NCBI GenBank assembly: GCA_947247005.1
Contig: OX365955.1
Span: 40,837,822-40,901,821, forward strand
Length of the DNA stretch: 64,000 nt
Source: Spisula solida
Lineage: Eukaryota > Mollusca > Bivalvia > Venerida > Mactridae
Direction: 5' to 3'
The position numbers and the translations under genes were made by a program. Position 1 is the stretch's first letter. The number at the start of each line of letters is the position of its first letter. Of the stretch, positions 21,401 through 34,910 are shown in pieces. Under the pieces are notes generated by a model. The model worked only from the letters and a program-made list of their open reading frames with translations, ran no database searches and was not told the origin of the DNA.

Positions 21401-22734
21401 ACGCAGACCTGTATTAAATGTGCGTCCCGACGAACGCATCATTTTCAAAAAGTATCTGCTATACATCCAAATAAATCTACAGATACGGTCAGTTTTGTAC
21501 TAAATCATCACTAATAAATTGGTTTTACTGATTTCAGAACATAGAACATTTCTGTACCGGTCTTTAAATATTGTTGCGGGGTTACCAAGGAAGCTAACTG
21601 CCTGACTATAGCCATACCCCCTGTAGACTAGTATCAGTTAATCAGTGTTGGTGAAATTCAAACAATAAAACGATGTGCATTATTCCTACAGTATTCTCTG
21701 TTAATACTCAAGGTCTCATAAACTTTACAATCAAAATTTCGATTTATGCAAGAAAATGTGATGTTTTCACCATTTTCGTTTCCATAGCAACCACGATTGT
21801 TGTCATAATATAAATTTGAAATGTTATTCACTATCTCATTACTAGCCCCTTATAAGCCACTCTCCACATACTAAGTTTAATAACGACACCATGAAAGTTA
21901 TTTTACTTAATCATATAATAAAGATTTCTTCACGGATGAGTATGACTGACTGACGCACTTACAGACAAACGGATGGACACACGTATGTAGGTCAAATTAA
22001 GATCCTGATGCATGTTTATCAGTTGATGACTTATAAAATACTCTCATTTAGATATGTTCACCCAAAATAAAGAAATGTTTTATGGTACAAAAATAATTAT
22101 CATATTATTTGAAAAGTGGGTGGGGTAAATCTACCCCTTCATTTTCACATTATTTGTTAAAAAAAATTGAAATAAATGGTTTATTGAAAATATTTTGCTT
22201 GTAAATTCGTTTTATCAACAACATGGTTTGAAATTTAAACCTGTGTGTGTGTATAACATTTACGATACTGATAAAACTTTATACCCAAATTTTCATGGAA
22301 TAAACTTATGAACAGTATAGTGACCTTCTTAAAATCGCTTTTTAAGGTACTTCCGCAACTTTCTGGACAGGGGAATTTTTCCTGGTAATAGTTTAGACAT
22401 TAAAAAACTTAAAAATACACAAAACAAAACTTTTGCAATTTTGTCTAGGTTAAGGCCATTTTGGGGCTAGAATGACTTGCCTAAAATGGTCATATGTTAT
22501 ATTAGTAATATGAAAAATAATGGATCAATGTATTGACTGACTCATAGAAGATTATGCACGTACATTTGTATTATGTTAGCAACTTACTAGGAGACCGATA
22601 TTACATGGGTCACGAATAAGTCATATTAACAGAGTTATTACATCTTATGTTAAAATTATAATATCAATAGCATGCGCATGAAATCATAAACAACTGCACT
22701 AAAAGTCTGTAAGTCACCCTATCGATTGTAGACC
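21401..22734. other. Intergenic stretch; possible transposon debris
   Basis: No gene recognised. AAGTGGGTGGGGTAA at about 22113 resembles words inside the TTAA element at 62867-63763, and TTTTTAAGGTACTTCC near 22341 looks like a TTAA-element end, but no partner end was found. GTTTCCATAGCAAC at 21778-21791 fits the RFX X-box consensus. Confidence 0.4.
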
Positions 22735-22744
22735 AGCGGTCATT

Positions 22745-22880
22745 AGTGGCAGAATGGTTAGTACTCTCGACTACCGATCCGGAGGTTCGCATCTCGGCCG
22801 GAACACTGGAAATTTCAGAAACGTTTTTCACTTTTTCCCATCCAAATATATAGATGAACTGGTTGATAACCCAGAGGTAT
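22745..22880 (+). mobile_element. tRNA-derived SINE fragment
   Basis: TGGCAGAATGG (22747) fits a pol III A box and GGTTCGCATCT (22784) a B box, 37 bases apart as in tRNA genes. The sequence between (ACTCTCGACTACCGATCCGG) resembles an anticodon arm and variable region, but cloverleaf pairing is poor and no discriminator/terminator follows, so this is a SINE head rather than a tRNA gene. The tail merges into the tetranucleotide tract. Confidence 0.6.
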
Positions 22881-22892
22881 TCTCGTGTCTGT

Positions 22893-23066
<174 letters not shown>

Positions 23067-23084
23067 CGAGGCTATACACTGGGA

Positions 23085-24015
23085 ACCAAGATCAAACACG
23101 TATTGACCGAGCTATTAGTAAATAAACACATGTGTATACCTATAAGATTTGTTGAGTGTAGTACGCTCATGACTGTCTGATTGTAAAAGTTGTTCAAAAT
23201 TGTAATATAACTGTGAAAATCGCTTGAATCTGCTTCATAAATACTGACGCTAAACATCACATGTACAAGTATCTTTACTGAAGTGTTTTTTCCGGTCGCG
23301 TTTGATAAAGATTCTTTGCATCAATCAAACTCACAGTCAATACGTTTATCGTGTATGTGTATAATACACGTGTACGCCTGTGCACTGATTGTTGTCCTTA
23401 TTGTCTGTTTCCCTTTCGGTACACAACCTCTTAAGGACCCCCCCTATCTTGTTTATAAACTTCGCTAAATTTGACCTTGTCAAGAGTACGTGCAGTGCCG
23501 ATGTACATTTGTTCGTTGCCTTGACGATCTCGAACACACATAAAAGCAACTACAATTGTCACGTATACATTTGTACATAGATTTGCATATTTAGTCCTGA
23601 AGAGGACTTTTTACAAAGCAACACTAATACAATGACATAACATAAATAACATGGTGATATATGACGGGGAAGTATGCGATATGATATTACAGATATACCT
23701 AATTTGGTGTACTAATTGCAGAAACATTCCGAATTATGATGGTGTATTTTTTATTTTTGTACTATAACAAATGCGAACTCCAGAGTAAAAGTCCACGTTA
23801 TTTCTGAACATCCCACGTATTTCGCGTCATCTCAAAAGTTAACACCAATAATTTAAATTGCCTTGTATATTATCAATACACTCCTATTTGAAGGCCTTAA
23901 AGTATGTCCTATATCATGTGGCACCAGGGAGGTTATTTTGAATAAAATGTAGATCATGTGTTCTCTACACGTATTTGTTTCACCAATCCCTTCGCTGAGA
24001 TTGAAGTCATTTTAT
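23085..24015. other. Intergenic stretch without recognised features
   Basis: AT-rich, with small ORFs of 61-67 codons on both strands that overlap one another and have no recognisable content. Confidence 0.45.
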
Positions 24016-24018
24016 CAT

Positions 24019-24352
24019 ATGTTTGACGTCGCGGCAGCGTAATAAAGCCATTATTTATGTTTGATAATACACTAGTGTAATAAAGCTTTGACGTGACGTC
24101 ACTCAAAGTATAGGCAACGTCGTCAAAGTTGCGCGTTTATTATAGTGAAAATATGTAGTTATTTTATGTTACGGCCAGAAATGGCTAACATATGATAAAA
24201 AGAACATTACATTCGTGACTTTCCACATTGGATTTATTAAACTCGTTGAATAAAATCGATAAAATGCTCGGCAGAGCCTCGCATTTTATTATTTTATTCA
24301 ACTCGTTTAATAAACTCAATATGGAAAGACACTCATGTAATATCCTCTATAT
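24019..24352. mobile_element. Hairpin MITE family M1, copy 1
   Basis: Matches 60499-60830 at over 90%. The right half is a long imperfect hairpin (about 24209-24277 against 24279-24345) with GCGAGGCTCTGCCGAGC near its tip. The left part carries GACGTGACGTCACTC. No protein frame is common to the copies. Confidence 0.8.
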
Positions 24353-24732
24353 ATTGTTTGTGTTGATGACTATTTCTCTTAATTATCCCGTTCACATTAT
24401 TTGATTTGAGGTTTCAGAATAAACTAAACAATCAATATATTTATGTTCTCGTTTCTATGGAAAAATCTTCGACAAAACCGAAATCGTATTTTAAAACCAA
24501 TATTCAACAAAACAGACAGTACCATAGGATTGCTGATAAATTAAACATTGAAAAGGACATATTACTTCTCATAACATGTATACAGGGTGTTAAAAAAGTT
24601 CGTTTAGCAGAAGCTAAAGCAAGAACAGAGCTGAATGGAGAAATCTCGTAACCTATTTGATCAAAGAAGATAACTAAAGAGTTTGCCCTGTGTAATACAT
24701 GTATTCACCAGTTTCACACAGGATATACACTC

Positions 24733-24746
24733 GGGGGGGGGGGGGG
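24733..24746 (+). repeat. Poly-G run
   Basis: Fourteen consecutive G bases in otherwise AT-rich DNA, immediately before CATGTGACATAC. Length is likely polymorphic or subject to sequencing error. Confidence 0.9.
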
Positions 24747-24795
24747 CATGTGACATACAGAATACATTTGTTAATCTTGTCCAACCTTTGTTTTA

Positions 24796-25216
24796 CAGTG
24801 TAGCAATACCACGTGACTTTTGACTACAGTTACAAGAAGAAATTTGTAAACATTGGAAAATAAAATAGACATAAGTATTTTATTTCTTCATCGATTTCTA
24901 TGAAATATACGCCACGCTAAGGCGACAATTATTTGCTTTCCATGAAATATATAATCTTTTTCGGTGGTTGTGTCGTTTTGTCCATTACCTTGTGAAACCG
25001 TAGAACGTGTAGGTTTCACAGGGTAATCAAAAAATCGGTAAAACTGCTGAAAAAGATCTTATTTTTCACGGAAAGCAAATAATATTCCCCTTAGCGTGGC
25101 GTATATTTTATAGAAATCGATGAAGAAATAAAATACTTATGGCTATATTTGTGTTCCAATGTTAACAAATTTCTACTTGTAACTGTAGTCAAAAACCACG
25201 TGGTATTGCTACCCTG
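24796..25216. mobile_element. Full-length palindromic MITE, family M2, copy 1
   Basis: A 421-bp element flanked by TTTTA at 24791-24795 and 25217-25221. Ends are CAGTGTAGCAATACCACGTG and the complement of CAGGGTAGCAATACCACGTG. The complementarity continues through almost the whole element to a loop of about 12 bases near GTAGAACGTGTA, giving arms of about 200 bases. The second copy is at 36817-37238. Confidence 0.92.
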
Positions 25217-25221
25217 TTTTA

Positions 25222-26085
25222 AGCATCTTAAAGTTTTTATAATGCTGACTTATCTTTACGCACACACCAACCAACCTTATCTCAACATGTTCAAAAGGAT
25301 AGGATAACATTTTGAACTTGCCAATTTTAGTCATAAAACTTTGTGATTTTAAATATCTGTCTAAATGCTTGGATTTTCTTTTGTTATTGACTTTGTTCAT
25401 GTTTTTGTTTTAATTTTGACAGGTGAGTATTGTATTTGAACATGCGTTGATATTATTATGAATTTCTTATACAATGTAAGTAACCAGATGTTTGTAAGAG
25501 GACTTCATATACGAAAGTCATCCGTATATTTTGATTAATCGCGCCCATATCCGGTATTGAAAATCCCACACTTTTGATTATGGTGAATGTGCTTGCTGCA
25601 TCCTCAGTAAATAACGAGATATCATATTTTCACAAACTAAATTGCATCATATGCAGGAAATAGCAATTCACACGCACGTCAAATTATTCTCTCAATACAA
25701 TAAATAATTTAAGCGATGTTTGGTTTTGAGTCTGGTGAGGCAACCTCGGGTGTAGTAAAGACTATTCCCAACGTTTACATATTAATTATTTAATCTCGTA
25801 TGTTAATAGAGTGTTTCTCAGTTTAAGCGCCACAAGGTGATCTAGATTCGGATTGCTCTATTATGAACTTAGCATTTATAGTATGGAGACAAAAATGTGA
25901 CAACATTTCATAAAGATTTATTCAAAACTGTGACGAATACAATTTACATAATCAAGAAGGTGTGTATTCTAACACTTTACATGTCCATGAACGTACCCGT
26001 GTTACAACAACAGTTATAATGCAATACGTACGACTCGGACCATCTACCGTATAAATTCGCAAATCATATAACCGGAAAGTGGTAA
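25222..26085. other. Intergenic stretch without recognised features
   Basis: No gene, RNA or repeat recognised. Confidence 0.45.
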
Positions 26086-26086
26086 T

Positions 26087-26355
26087 GTCCATATTAGATA
26101 ATGGCCATTCTAGGTAATGATCATCTTAGGTATTGACCATTCTAGGTAATGGTTATATTAGGTAATGACCATTTTAGGTAATGGCCATAATACATGTAGG
26201 TATTGACCATTCTAGGTAATGGCCATATTAGGTATTGTCCATTCTAGGTAATGGCCATATTAGGTAATGGCCATTCTAGGTAATGGCCATTTTAGGTAAT
26301 GGCCATATTAGGTATTGTCCAATCTAGGTAATGGCCATATTAGGTATCTAAATGG
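26087..26355. repeat. Minisatellite of 16-17 bp
   Basis: About 15 imperfect units of the type AGGTAATGGCCATATT / AGGTAATGACCATTCT. GGCCATTACC-like and GGTAATGGCC words make local self-complementarity. Confidence 0.93.
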
Positions 26356-26359
26356 CCAT

Positions 26360-28090
26360 ATTTGAAACTAAACAGCTTAAATTGTAGTTAAACGACACAT
26401 CTCCTATAAACATCCGTTATACTGAAACAAACAGACTGCTACCAATTAAATACCGATAAATTCTGCAGTAACGGAAGGCATGCCATTAACAGAAAGGGTA
26501 GATACCGGTAATTGAAATGACTCAGACTTGAAAAATTCGATCGGTAATCTGCTTGAATAATCTTTATACGATTTACATGTTATTTGGATTTAAAAGATTT
26601 AACATTAGCAACAGGAACCTGACAAAGTAGATGTCTTCTAGAAACTGTACTGGTCAATTTAGCATAGTCTAGTTGTTTTATTCTTTGCAAGTAAATTTGG
26701 TAAGGGTTTAAATATACATGTAATGCATTTCCTTCTTCTTTTGTGGTTTGAGTATAGATTAAAACTACATCGATTGCATGTGTTTGTATTCAATGGAGTT
26801 TTGTTAGTTATTTAAGGACCAATGCCACAGTTTGTTGTGCTCATATTTCTGCTCATATTCTAAAGCATTGTTTAAAGTCTGCTATTTTGGTTTTTTGGCG
26901 CAATAGGTGAAAATAACTTGTGTACAAGTATCATGTACCGGTACTGTGACATGTAAACAATTTGCTCGGTATAACAAACATTTAACCATTAGACCAACAC
27001 TTGTTTGTTTCTGACAACAATTGAAAAATAATGTAACGTTTTATTGATGACGTCTATGACGTTACACACATAACTCGTTTTTAAGTTGAATTTAATTATA
27101 TTTAAATTAGTACAACTCAGTACATATCAGTGTTGTAGGATGTTGTTCCACACATCTATAAGGAAAACACGTATCAATCCAAACGTTCAAAAGTTTCTGC
27201 TTGATGGTGCACTTCTTGACGGCCATTTGTGTCTGCCTTCAAATTTCGTTTCACGAGTAAAAATGCAATGACCTCCACAGCCTCAACATGAGCTGTAAGT
27301 AAGTTTTTGCCCATCTTGCATAGGCTGCATTATGTCCAATGGTTAAGAATGTACATTTCTTATGTCTATGGCATCTCAAACCCGTAACCGGAAGTGGATA
27401 ATGGAATTTGTCAAGATAAACAAGAAGACAGACAAAATGAAGCGATTTTCAACATGGGTCATATTAAACATTAATCAAAATGTTACAGAATGCATATTTT
27501 AGCAAAATTACTTAATCGTACGCATCATTGCCTTCAAATTGTAGGTATAACAGAAAATATGTTTGACCGGAAGTGGCGTCTTTAAAAAAACATTTGTTTG
27601 GTGTCGTCATGTTTACGCGCCTGTATCGTCGGCATACCTGACGCAGACAATCGTAGGTGTAAACTGCCTCTTGAAAACACTATGCAAGTCTAAATATCGT
27701 CGACAGACGACAGTTAATCTGCTTTGTCATGATAAAACGTCACATAACTGCTTAAAGCAAGTCGATGGCGCCCGGCTGTTATGTATCCTAAAAGCGTGGC
27801 ACCGTATACAACGCTCTTCAAAATTTAATTTCATGTTTTTTTGTTGTGGTATCGTTTCTCTATAAATTGTCGGTCAAATCGTCACGCCAAGTGGTTTTGC
27901 TCACGCGTCACGTGTAAATAATGAAAATGACGCCACTATGACGTAATGGGCTAAATTGAAATATTTTTTCGTAGAAAATCGTACCAGGCATAAGACTAGC
28001 GTCCAATTCATTGGTTTATACTCCAATAAAATTTAAATAACAATTTATTAAAAAGATACCGACACCCAAAATAGTTGCGTTTCTAAATCG
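26360..28090. other. Intergenic stretch without assigned gene
   Basis: ACCGGAAGTGG, the core of an ETS-factor site, occurs at about 27389 and 27567. A 100-codon frame (27563-27865) opens without ATG and shows no domain. Nothing else is recognised. Confidence 0.4.
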
Positions 28091-28098
28091 GTTAAGTG

Positions 28099-28828
28099 TA
28101 TGTTACTTTATGTTCTCCCGTTTCTATGTTTCTTTATGTTTTCCCGTTTCTATGTTACTTGATGTTCTCCCGTTTATATGTTTCTTTATGTTCTCCCGTT
28201 TCTATGTTTCTGTATGCTCTACCGTTTCTATGTTTCTTTATGTTCTCCCGTTTCTATTTTACTTTATGTTCTCAAGTTTGTATGTTTCTTTATTTCTCCC
28301 GTTTATATGTTTTTTTATGTTCTCCCGTTGATATGTTTCTTTATGTTCTCCCGTTTATATGTTTCTGTATGCTCCCGTTTCTATGTTTCTTTATGTTCTC
28401 GTTGATATGTTTCTTTATGTTCTCCCGTTTATATGTTTCTTTATCTTCTCCCGTTGATATGTTGTTTTGTGTTCTTCCGTTGATATGTTTTTTATGTTCT
28501 CTCGTTGATATGTTGTTTTATGTTCTCCAGTTGATATGTTTCTTTATGTTCTCTCGTTGATATGTTGTTTTATGTTCTCCCGTTGATATGTTGTTTTATG
28601 TTTTCCCGTTGATATGTTGTTTTATGTTCTACGTTGATATGTTGTTTTATGTTCTCCCGTTGATATGTTTCTTTATTTTCCCCCGTTGATATGTTTCTTT
28701 ATGTTCTCCCGTTGATATGTTGTTTTATGATCTCCCGTTGATATGTTTCTTTATGTTCTCTAATTTCTATGTTTCTTTATGCTCCCGTTTCTATGTTTCT
28801 TTATGTTCTCCCGTTTCTATGTTTTTTA
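28099..28828. repeat. Minisatellite of 26 bp
   Basis: About 28 units of TATGTTTCTTTATGTTCTCC plus CGTTTC or CGTTGA. The plus strand is strongly pyrimidine-rich. ORFs of 73-154 codons arise in more than one frame from the repeat and are not credible proteins. Confidence 0.97.
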
Positions 28829-28829
28829 A

Positions 28830-29105
28830 CATTGACGAATGGCATGTCATCGACATGCGTGGAGGAAGTTGTAAAAATACTTATTTACCTAGTTTCAGCT
28901 ATAAACAACAGGGCCCAATGACGCTCATGTTGTTGATTTAACTATCCATCCAAGTCATTTGTCAGCTATCGTAACTGTGTACTTGAGAGTAGTAAACTGT
29001 GGTTGCTTTATTGCACACACTTCGATACTTATATAACCTAACAAGCCCAAAATAATGTCCAGCAGTAATTTGCAATAAACGTACATGTATAATTATATCA
29101 GCTGC
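28830..29105. other. Spacer between two minisatellites
   Basis: Non-repetitive sequence without recognised features. Confidence 0.5.
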
Positions 29106-29109
29106 ATCT

Positions 29110-30741
29110 GCTATACATCTTCCCGTAGACACTGGAACAACACTCTCACCACCATACTAAAGGTGTAAGTTATTGCTATACATCTTCACGTAGACACTGG
29201 AACAACACTCTCACCACCATACTAAAGGTGTAAGTTATTGCTGTACATCTTCACGTAGACACACAACACTCTCACCACCATACTAAAGGTGTAAGTTATT
29301 GCTGTACATCTTCACGTAGACACTGGAACAACACTCTCACCACCGTGCTAAAGGTGTAAGTTATTGCTGTACATCTTCACGTAGACACTGGAACAACACT
29401 CTCACCACCATACTAAAGGTGTAGGTTATTGCTGTACATCTTCACGTAGACACTGGAACAACACTCTCACCACCATACTAAAGGTGTAAGTTATTGCTGT
29501 ACATCTTCACGTAGACACTGGAACAACACTCTCACCACCATACTAAAGGTGTAAGTTATTGCTTAACATCTTCACGTAGACACTGGAACAACACTCTCAC
29601 CACCATACTAAAGGTGTAAGTTATTGCTATACATCTTCACGTAGACACTGGACGAACACTCTCACCACCGTGCTAAAGGTGTAAGTTATTTCCGTACATC
29701 TTCACGTAGACACTGGACGAACACTCTCACCACCATGCTAAAGGTGTAAGTTATTGCTATACATCTTCACGTAGACACTGGAACAACACTCTCACCACCA
29801 TACTTAAGGTGTAAGTTATTGCTGTACATCTTCACGTAGACACTGGACGAACACTCTCACCACCATGCTAAAGGTGTAAGTTATTGCCATACATCTTCAC
29901 GTAGACACTGGAACAACACTCTCACCACCGTGCTAAAGGTGTAAGTTATTGCCGTACATCTTCACGTAGACACTGGAACAACACTCTTACCACCATACTA
30001 AAGGTGTAAGTTATTGCTGTACATCTTCACGTAGACACTAGAACAACACTCTCACCACCATATTAAAGGTGTAAGTTATTGCTGTGCATCTTCACGTAGA
30101 CACCGGAACAACACTCTCACCACCATATTAAAGGTGTAAGTTATTGCTGTGCATCTTCGCGTAGACACCGGAACAACACTCTCACCACCATACTAAAGGT
30201 GTAAGTTATTGCTGTACATCTTCACGTAGACACCGGAACAACACTCTCACCACCATACTAAAGGTGTAAGTTATTGCTGTACATCTTCACGTAGACACCG
30301 GAACAACACTCTAACCACCATACTAAAGGTGTAAGTTATTGCTGTACATCTTCACGTAGACACCGGAACAACACTCTCACCACCATACTAAAGGTGTAAG
30401 TTATTGCCATACAACTTCACGTAGACACCGGAACAACACTCTCACCACGATACTAAAGGTATAAGTTATTGCTATACATCTTCACGTAGACACCGGAACA
30501 ACACTCTCACCACCATACTAAAGGTGTAAGTTATTGCCATACATCTTCACGTAGTCACTGGAACAACACTCGCACCACTATACTAAAGGTGTAAGTTATT
30601 GCAATACATCTTCACGTAGACACCGGAACAACACTCTCACCACCATACTAAAGGTGTAAGTTATTGCCATACATCTTCACGTAGTCACTGGAACAACACT
30701 CTTACCACCATGCTAAAGGTGTCAGTTATTGCCGTACAGTA
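29110..30741. repeat. Minisatellite of 65 bp, about 25 units
   Basis: Units share TACATCTTCACGTAGACACTGG, then CAACACTCTCACCACCATACTAAAGG and TGTAAGTTATTGC. Units are over 90% alike. One unit near 29260 lacks five bases, and subtypes (GACACCGG, GACGAACAC and GTGC for ATAC) occur in neighbouring runs, suggesting local amplification. There is no long ORF because the period is not a multiple of three. Confidence 0.98.
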
Positions 30742-31149
30742 TCTTACATTACATTATCAATGTCGTCTTGTGACATGTAACATAGTTTTATGGAGTTATT
30801 AGGTAAGAGGAGCCATTATGGCGTTAACATACAATTTGCTGTTGACAATTTATGGACTGTTAAAGAAAACACTTATTTTATACATTATTCATAGACTTCA
30901 TGTGTCGTCAATAACTGTGCCTTCTCTGTCCTTAGACTGAGATAATATGTAAATAAGGCTGTGTACATATAGACTGCTCTTTCCTAAGTTCTGTCACATG
31001 AATAAAACATACGTCGTCTGGACCATTCAAATGAAATAACCTTATAACGTATCGTGCTGTGTACAATTAACTCGTTTTGATTAAAAGAAGTGCCATCGAA
31101 CGGCTGCAATAGACTCGTCACTCACTCTGATTCGATAGTAAATCTATTG

Positions 31150-31460
31150 TTCACTAATATCATGGCCCAATACTAATAAATTTATTTCCCTTATGTCGAA
31201 TAAAAGAAAATCAAAAATGCTAAATATTGCTAAATTCATAAAAACATGCTATGTCTATGCGTACTGACACCCTTAACGTCATTACTGTCTCTTAAATATT
31301 TTATGTTACTCGTTATTATGTCATTGAATTTGTGCTTGCATGTATATATTTTTGTATATAATTTTTTGATAATATGTTTTTACCATATTTATTTGTTATT
31401 TGTAAATGGCCAAAAGCAATGTTCTTTGCTGATTATGCCAATAAACTTTGAACTTTGAAC
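31150..31460 (+). mobile_element. LINE 3' end
   Basis: A frame from about 31150 reads NTNKFISLMSNKRKSKM, then LNIAKFIKTCYVYAY and stop at 31265, the typical last codons of CR1/L2-like polymerase ORFs (LAKFI..A). The following 190 bases end in GCCAATAAACTTTGAACTTTGAAC, a LINE tail with a short TTTGAAC repeat. The rest of the polymerase is absent. The 70-codon frame at 31246-31458 is a by-product. Confidence 0.65.
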
Positions 31461-31553
31461 TAATCACATATTACAAACTACAACATGTACATACCGACGT
31501 AGCCGCATTACAGGAAATATGACTATTATTTCTCTATCCTGTCGTTCAGATAA

Positions 31554-32173
31554 TATATGAGCCAGTCTCCAGGAAAACCTGCTATAATGACATTATGTAA
31601 TTACTGTATGTAATAAGATTTTGATAAAGCTTTAAAATAAGGAAAAATACATATCTATTGATTCCATTTTAAGTAATTGACCCATATAGTACTATACCTT
31701 AGCTTTAAATTTACCTACGAATTATGTCGAAAACACATACTTCGTTGCTATGGTGACTAATTTCAGAAAAGTACTCCGATTGAGAAAAACAACGATTTGG
31801 TTGCTTAAAACAGAAGTAGCCTTACTCTGAATGGAAACAATTTCGATTTTGACATATATTTTGAAAAGTGAAACATAATAATAGAATTTGGTACTATTTG
31901 GAACAGTTTATGTCAGGAATTGATCAAATGGTGTAATAATGAAATACTTATTTCAGTTACGTCGAATAACGTTTGAATGATGTTTGCGACGTCACACAAA
32001 AAGCTGCGAATAGGAACTCAACAAAAACAGCTGTAACTTCCTTAAAACTCAAGATACTAACATAATTTATTTTGCAATTTGCTTATTTAACATTATCCTG
32101 TAATACTATGGAAAATCTTAAAGTCAATATTTTTGTCAATATAGCAGGTTTTCCTGGAGACTGGCTCATATAT
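31554..32173. mobile_element. TA-target MITE family M3, copy 1
   Basis: Inverted ends TATATGAGCCAGTCTCCAGG on both strands, extending to about 33 bp with few mismatches. The paralogous family member is 38371-38980. TA at each end suggests a Tc1/mariner-type target. It carries GTTGCTATGGTGAC at 31744-31757. Confidence 0.85.
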
Positions 32174-32329
32174 AAGCTCGAGGAAGATTGGGCTTAGTAA
32201 GAAAATTATGAAAATAATGATATTTATAGCATTAGAAAGACAAGACTCCTTTGAACAATTTCTGAATATTTTAGCAAAATATAACATCCACTTACAAAGT
32301 TACATACCATTAAAACCAATCACTCCCGT

Positions 32330-32790
32330 GTAATTATTGAGTGACGTCGCAAATGTCATCCAACCGTTATTTGACGTTACGTAAACAAGATTTCACAAAT
32401 CCAGTATTTGATAAATTCTTGACGTGAACTTTTCAAAATTGCATCACATTTGAGAATTATATTCGTAATTTAATAAAACATATCAAACTCGTGAATGCGT
32501 TCTTTTAGAAAAAGTACTAACTGCTTTAACCACTAACCCTCGTTTTTCTAAATTTGGATACTTTTCATACATTTGTCACCATAGCAACGACAGAAGTCAT
32601 TTTAACTTAATTCATGACAAAAAATAAATCTAAGAGATAGTACAATATTATGAAATTACTTTTCAAAGTTAAATAAAAGACCATGACATTTTTTTATTTC
32701 AGAGCAATTTCTAAATCTTATCCCACAATTGCTCTATACGAAGTCACTAAGCCCGGTTGTCTTGAAAAACGGCTTATATATATGCATACG
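32330..32790 (-). mobile_element. Diverged inverted member of family M3
   Basis: Read on the minus strand, this region parallels the middle of the neighbouring M3 copy: TTCTGTCGTTGCTATGGTGAC (32575-32588 identical 14-mer), then GAAAAACGAGG and further patches. Its outer end resembles the family end only loosely (TATATAAGCCGTTTTTC). The boundary towards 32330 is uncertain. Confidence 0.5.
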
Positions 32791-32838
32791 TAATATTTAT
32801 AAGATAGGTTAATATTTCATTATCACTCTATAGTGTAT

Positions 32839-34900
32839 AACTAGTCCATGTTAGTAAAGTATTATATGATCGCAAAGCACATACTGTATCACATTCAGTA
32901 GTTGTTTCAAATGCATTCAACATGTAGTTGGTTGTTGTATCAAATGCAGTACCAAACCATGTTTTTACTTTTATCCCTATTCCGTCGCCACTAAATCATC
33001 CTATCTATATCCATTCATCTTTACTCTGCTGACGCATCGCAATCTTTGTCGATTTATACCTATGATTTTGATTGTAATGCAGTAGTTTTTTGTTTTGTTT
33101 TATAACTTAAAATATGTATTGAAACTATTCAAATACCATATATAGTAATTTACGTTGTGTCATTTCACAACCTTTTTCCATATACTGTTAATGTTTTGCT
33201 AATTCTGATCGAATGGGGACTTGTGCAGAAAATGTAAATATTCCTGAAAATTGACCACGAAACAGTCTTTCCAGCGCGAGTGATAACCTTGTTATTGTTA
33301 CTTGATCATTAATCAATTACTTAACTGGTTCACGTTTGTCTTACATTTCCCATTGTATATTGCCATTCGTTCTCTTTGAATTATGTGTATTTGTTTGTTA
33401 GCCGGTAACATCCTTTAGAGTTACAAATGGTTTCCAATTGATCAGAGCTTCGGCTAGGACCCGACCAGGGCAAATGTGTATTGATAGCTTTTAATGTTAA
33501 CATCTTAAATTTATCACTCTTGACACCTCATTACTGACAACTTTCATCACTACAAGGGTATGGGAGATCAGCCAGTTCTCCTTAAAACACTTAGCATCAC
33601 CCAAAGGCAATTCTGATACTGCTTTTAATCGTCTTTTGTATGACGCAGCGATACCCCTACCCCAGCTTTTGCAATGGGCACTTTACCACTCGGCGATACA
33701 GGCAGTTTGAAAAAAGTTTTAATATCAATCACTTTACAGCGTCTCTCTAGAGCACAATAATTCAAAAGTGTGATGTCTTTTTGTTAAGAAACGGTCGTGT
33801 TAATTAAATCAGACCGATTCATCAACAAAAATCATTAACACTGTTTTTTTTATTTATTTCGCTGAAATATATTCCTATATGTGACGTGTGGGGCAATATA
33901 GTAATTATAAAAAGTTAAGTTATCGACAAGCAGCCTTTTGTCCATATGGTACAGCTGTTAGCAAGGAACAACGTGTAGATATATTAGCTTAATACTAATT
34001 TAACATATGGTGTAACCTAAGGCTGAATTAATACTAATCTATTTTGAGACACTAATGAAACACGTTATACAACTTGACTGACCATTCCCGACACTTCACT
34101 CTTGACAGTGTTAGGGAGGAGATAAATACGTTTCCCTTTTTACAGCCGAGTTTCGCGCAAGAGGAAAATTGGCAATTTTTAATTTCAACTTAGATATGAC
34201 GCCCTCATGAGGCTTACTTCTGCCATCATATTATGATTCGAATATATTTCTTCTAGACAAACGAGACGAACTAATGAACAAGACATTCATTTTTCTGGGT
34301 ATGAGATAACTAAAGCATTCAACGATTAAATCCCACCAATACTAAATTATTAAGAAATCAATGTGTCTCTACGAGAAACGATTTCTGCCCTCATTGACCA
34401 TATGTTTACAAACCATAAGAACAAAATAATGTGTAAGGATTGGCCCATTTCGTGAACAGGGAGCCTGGCAAAAAAAGTCAGTCAACTCAATTTATTTAAC
34501 AGAGATAATTTAAATAGGAACATAGCATATAAACTAAACCAGACAATATAAAAGTAAGTTCAGCGCTAATCTTCACTTTTACCATTTTTTATTTGACTGC
34601 GACAAAGCCATGCCTAAGAATAAAACATCGTTAAATTAGTTCGAAATTCAATTATTATTCCATTGATGTATTTTCGCCCAGGAAGTGTTTCATTGAGTGT
34701 ACTCCGCCAGTGTCTTTGCTTCGAATGTCATCATGACATATATAGCTTATTCAGGATAATGTCCAGTGCTCCTGATGGGTGTAAAGAATTTGTGTATCGC
34801 TACGTTTGTTAAGCACTGCCTTCTCGTTCAGATTTGTTATTATCTTTGTGTCTACCAGCGTTATGACGTGGTTTCTTAAATTCATCAGCACCCATTCTGT
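32839..34900 (+). repeat. Segmental duplication, copy 2, left block
   Basis: Counterpart of 1-2064, same orientation, with about 3% substitutions. The match may extend further left, but copy 1 is cut by the window edge. Confidence 0.93.
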
Positions 34901-34910
34901 AGGATGGACT

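Noticed and set aside
22747..22812. Functional tRNA gene
   Set aside because: A and B boxes are present, but acceptor and anticodon stems do not pair and no T-run terminator follows.
23433..23445. TTAAGGACCCC as a fourth TTAA-element end
   Set aside because: No inverted partner with a second TTAA could be found within a few kb.
24406..24651. 81-codon polar frame
   Set aside because: Starts without ATG, no family recognised, no paralog to compare.
28096..28560. 154-codon frame rich in F, Y, L and C
   Set aside because: Pure product of the 26-bp minisatellite; comparable frames exist in other phases.
29110..30741. CRISPR array
   Set aside because: Regular 65-bp units have no unique spacers, and the sequence is eukaryotic.
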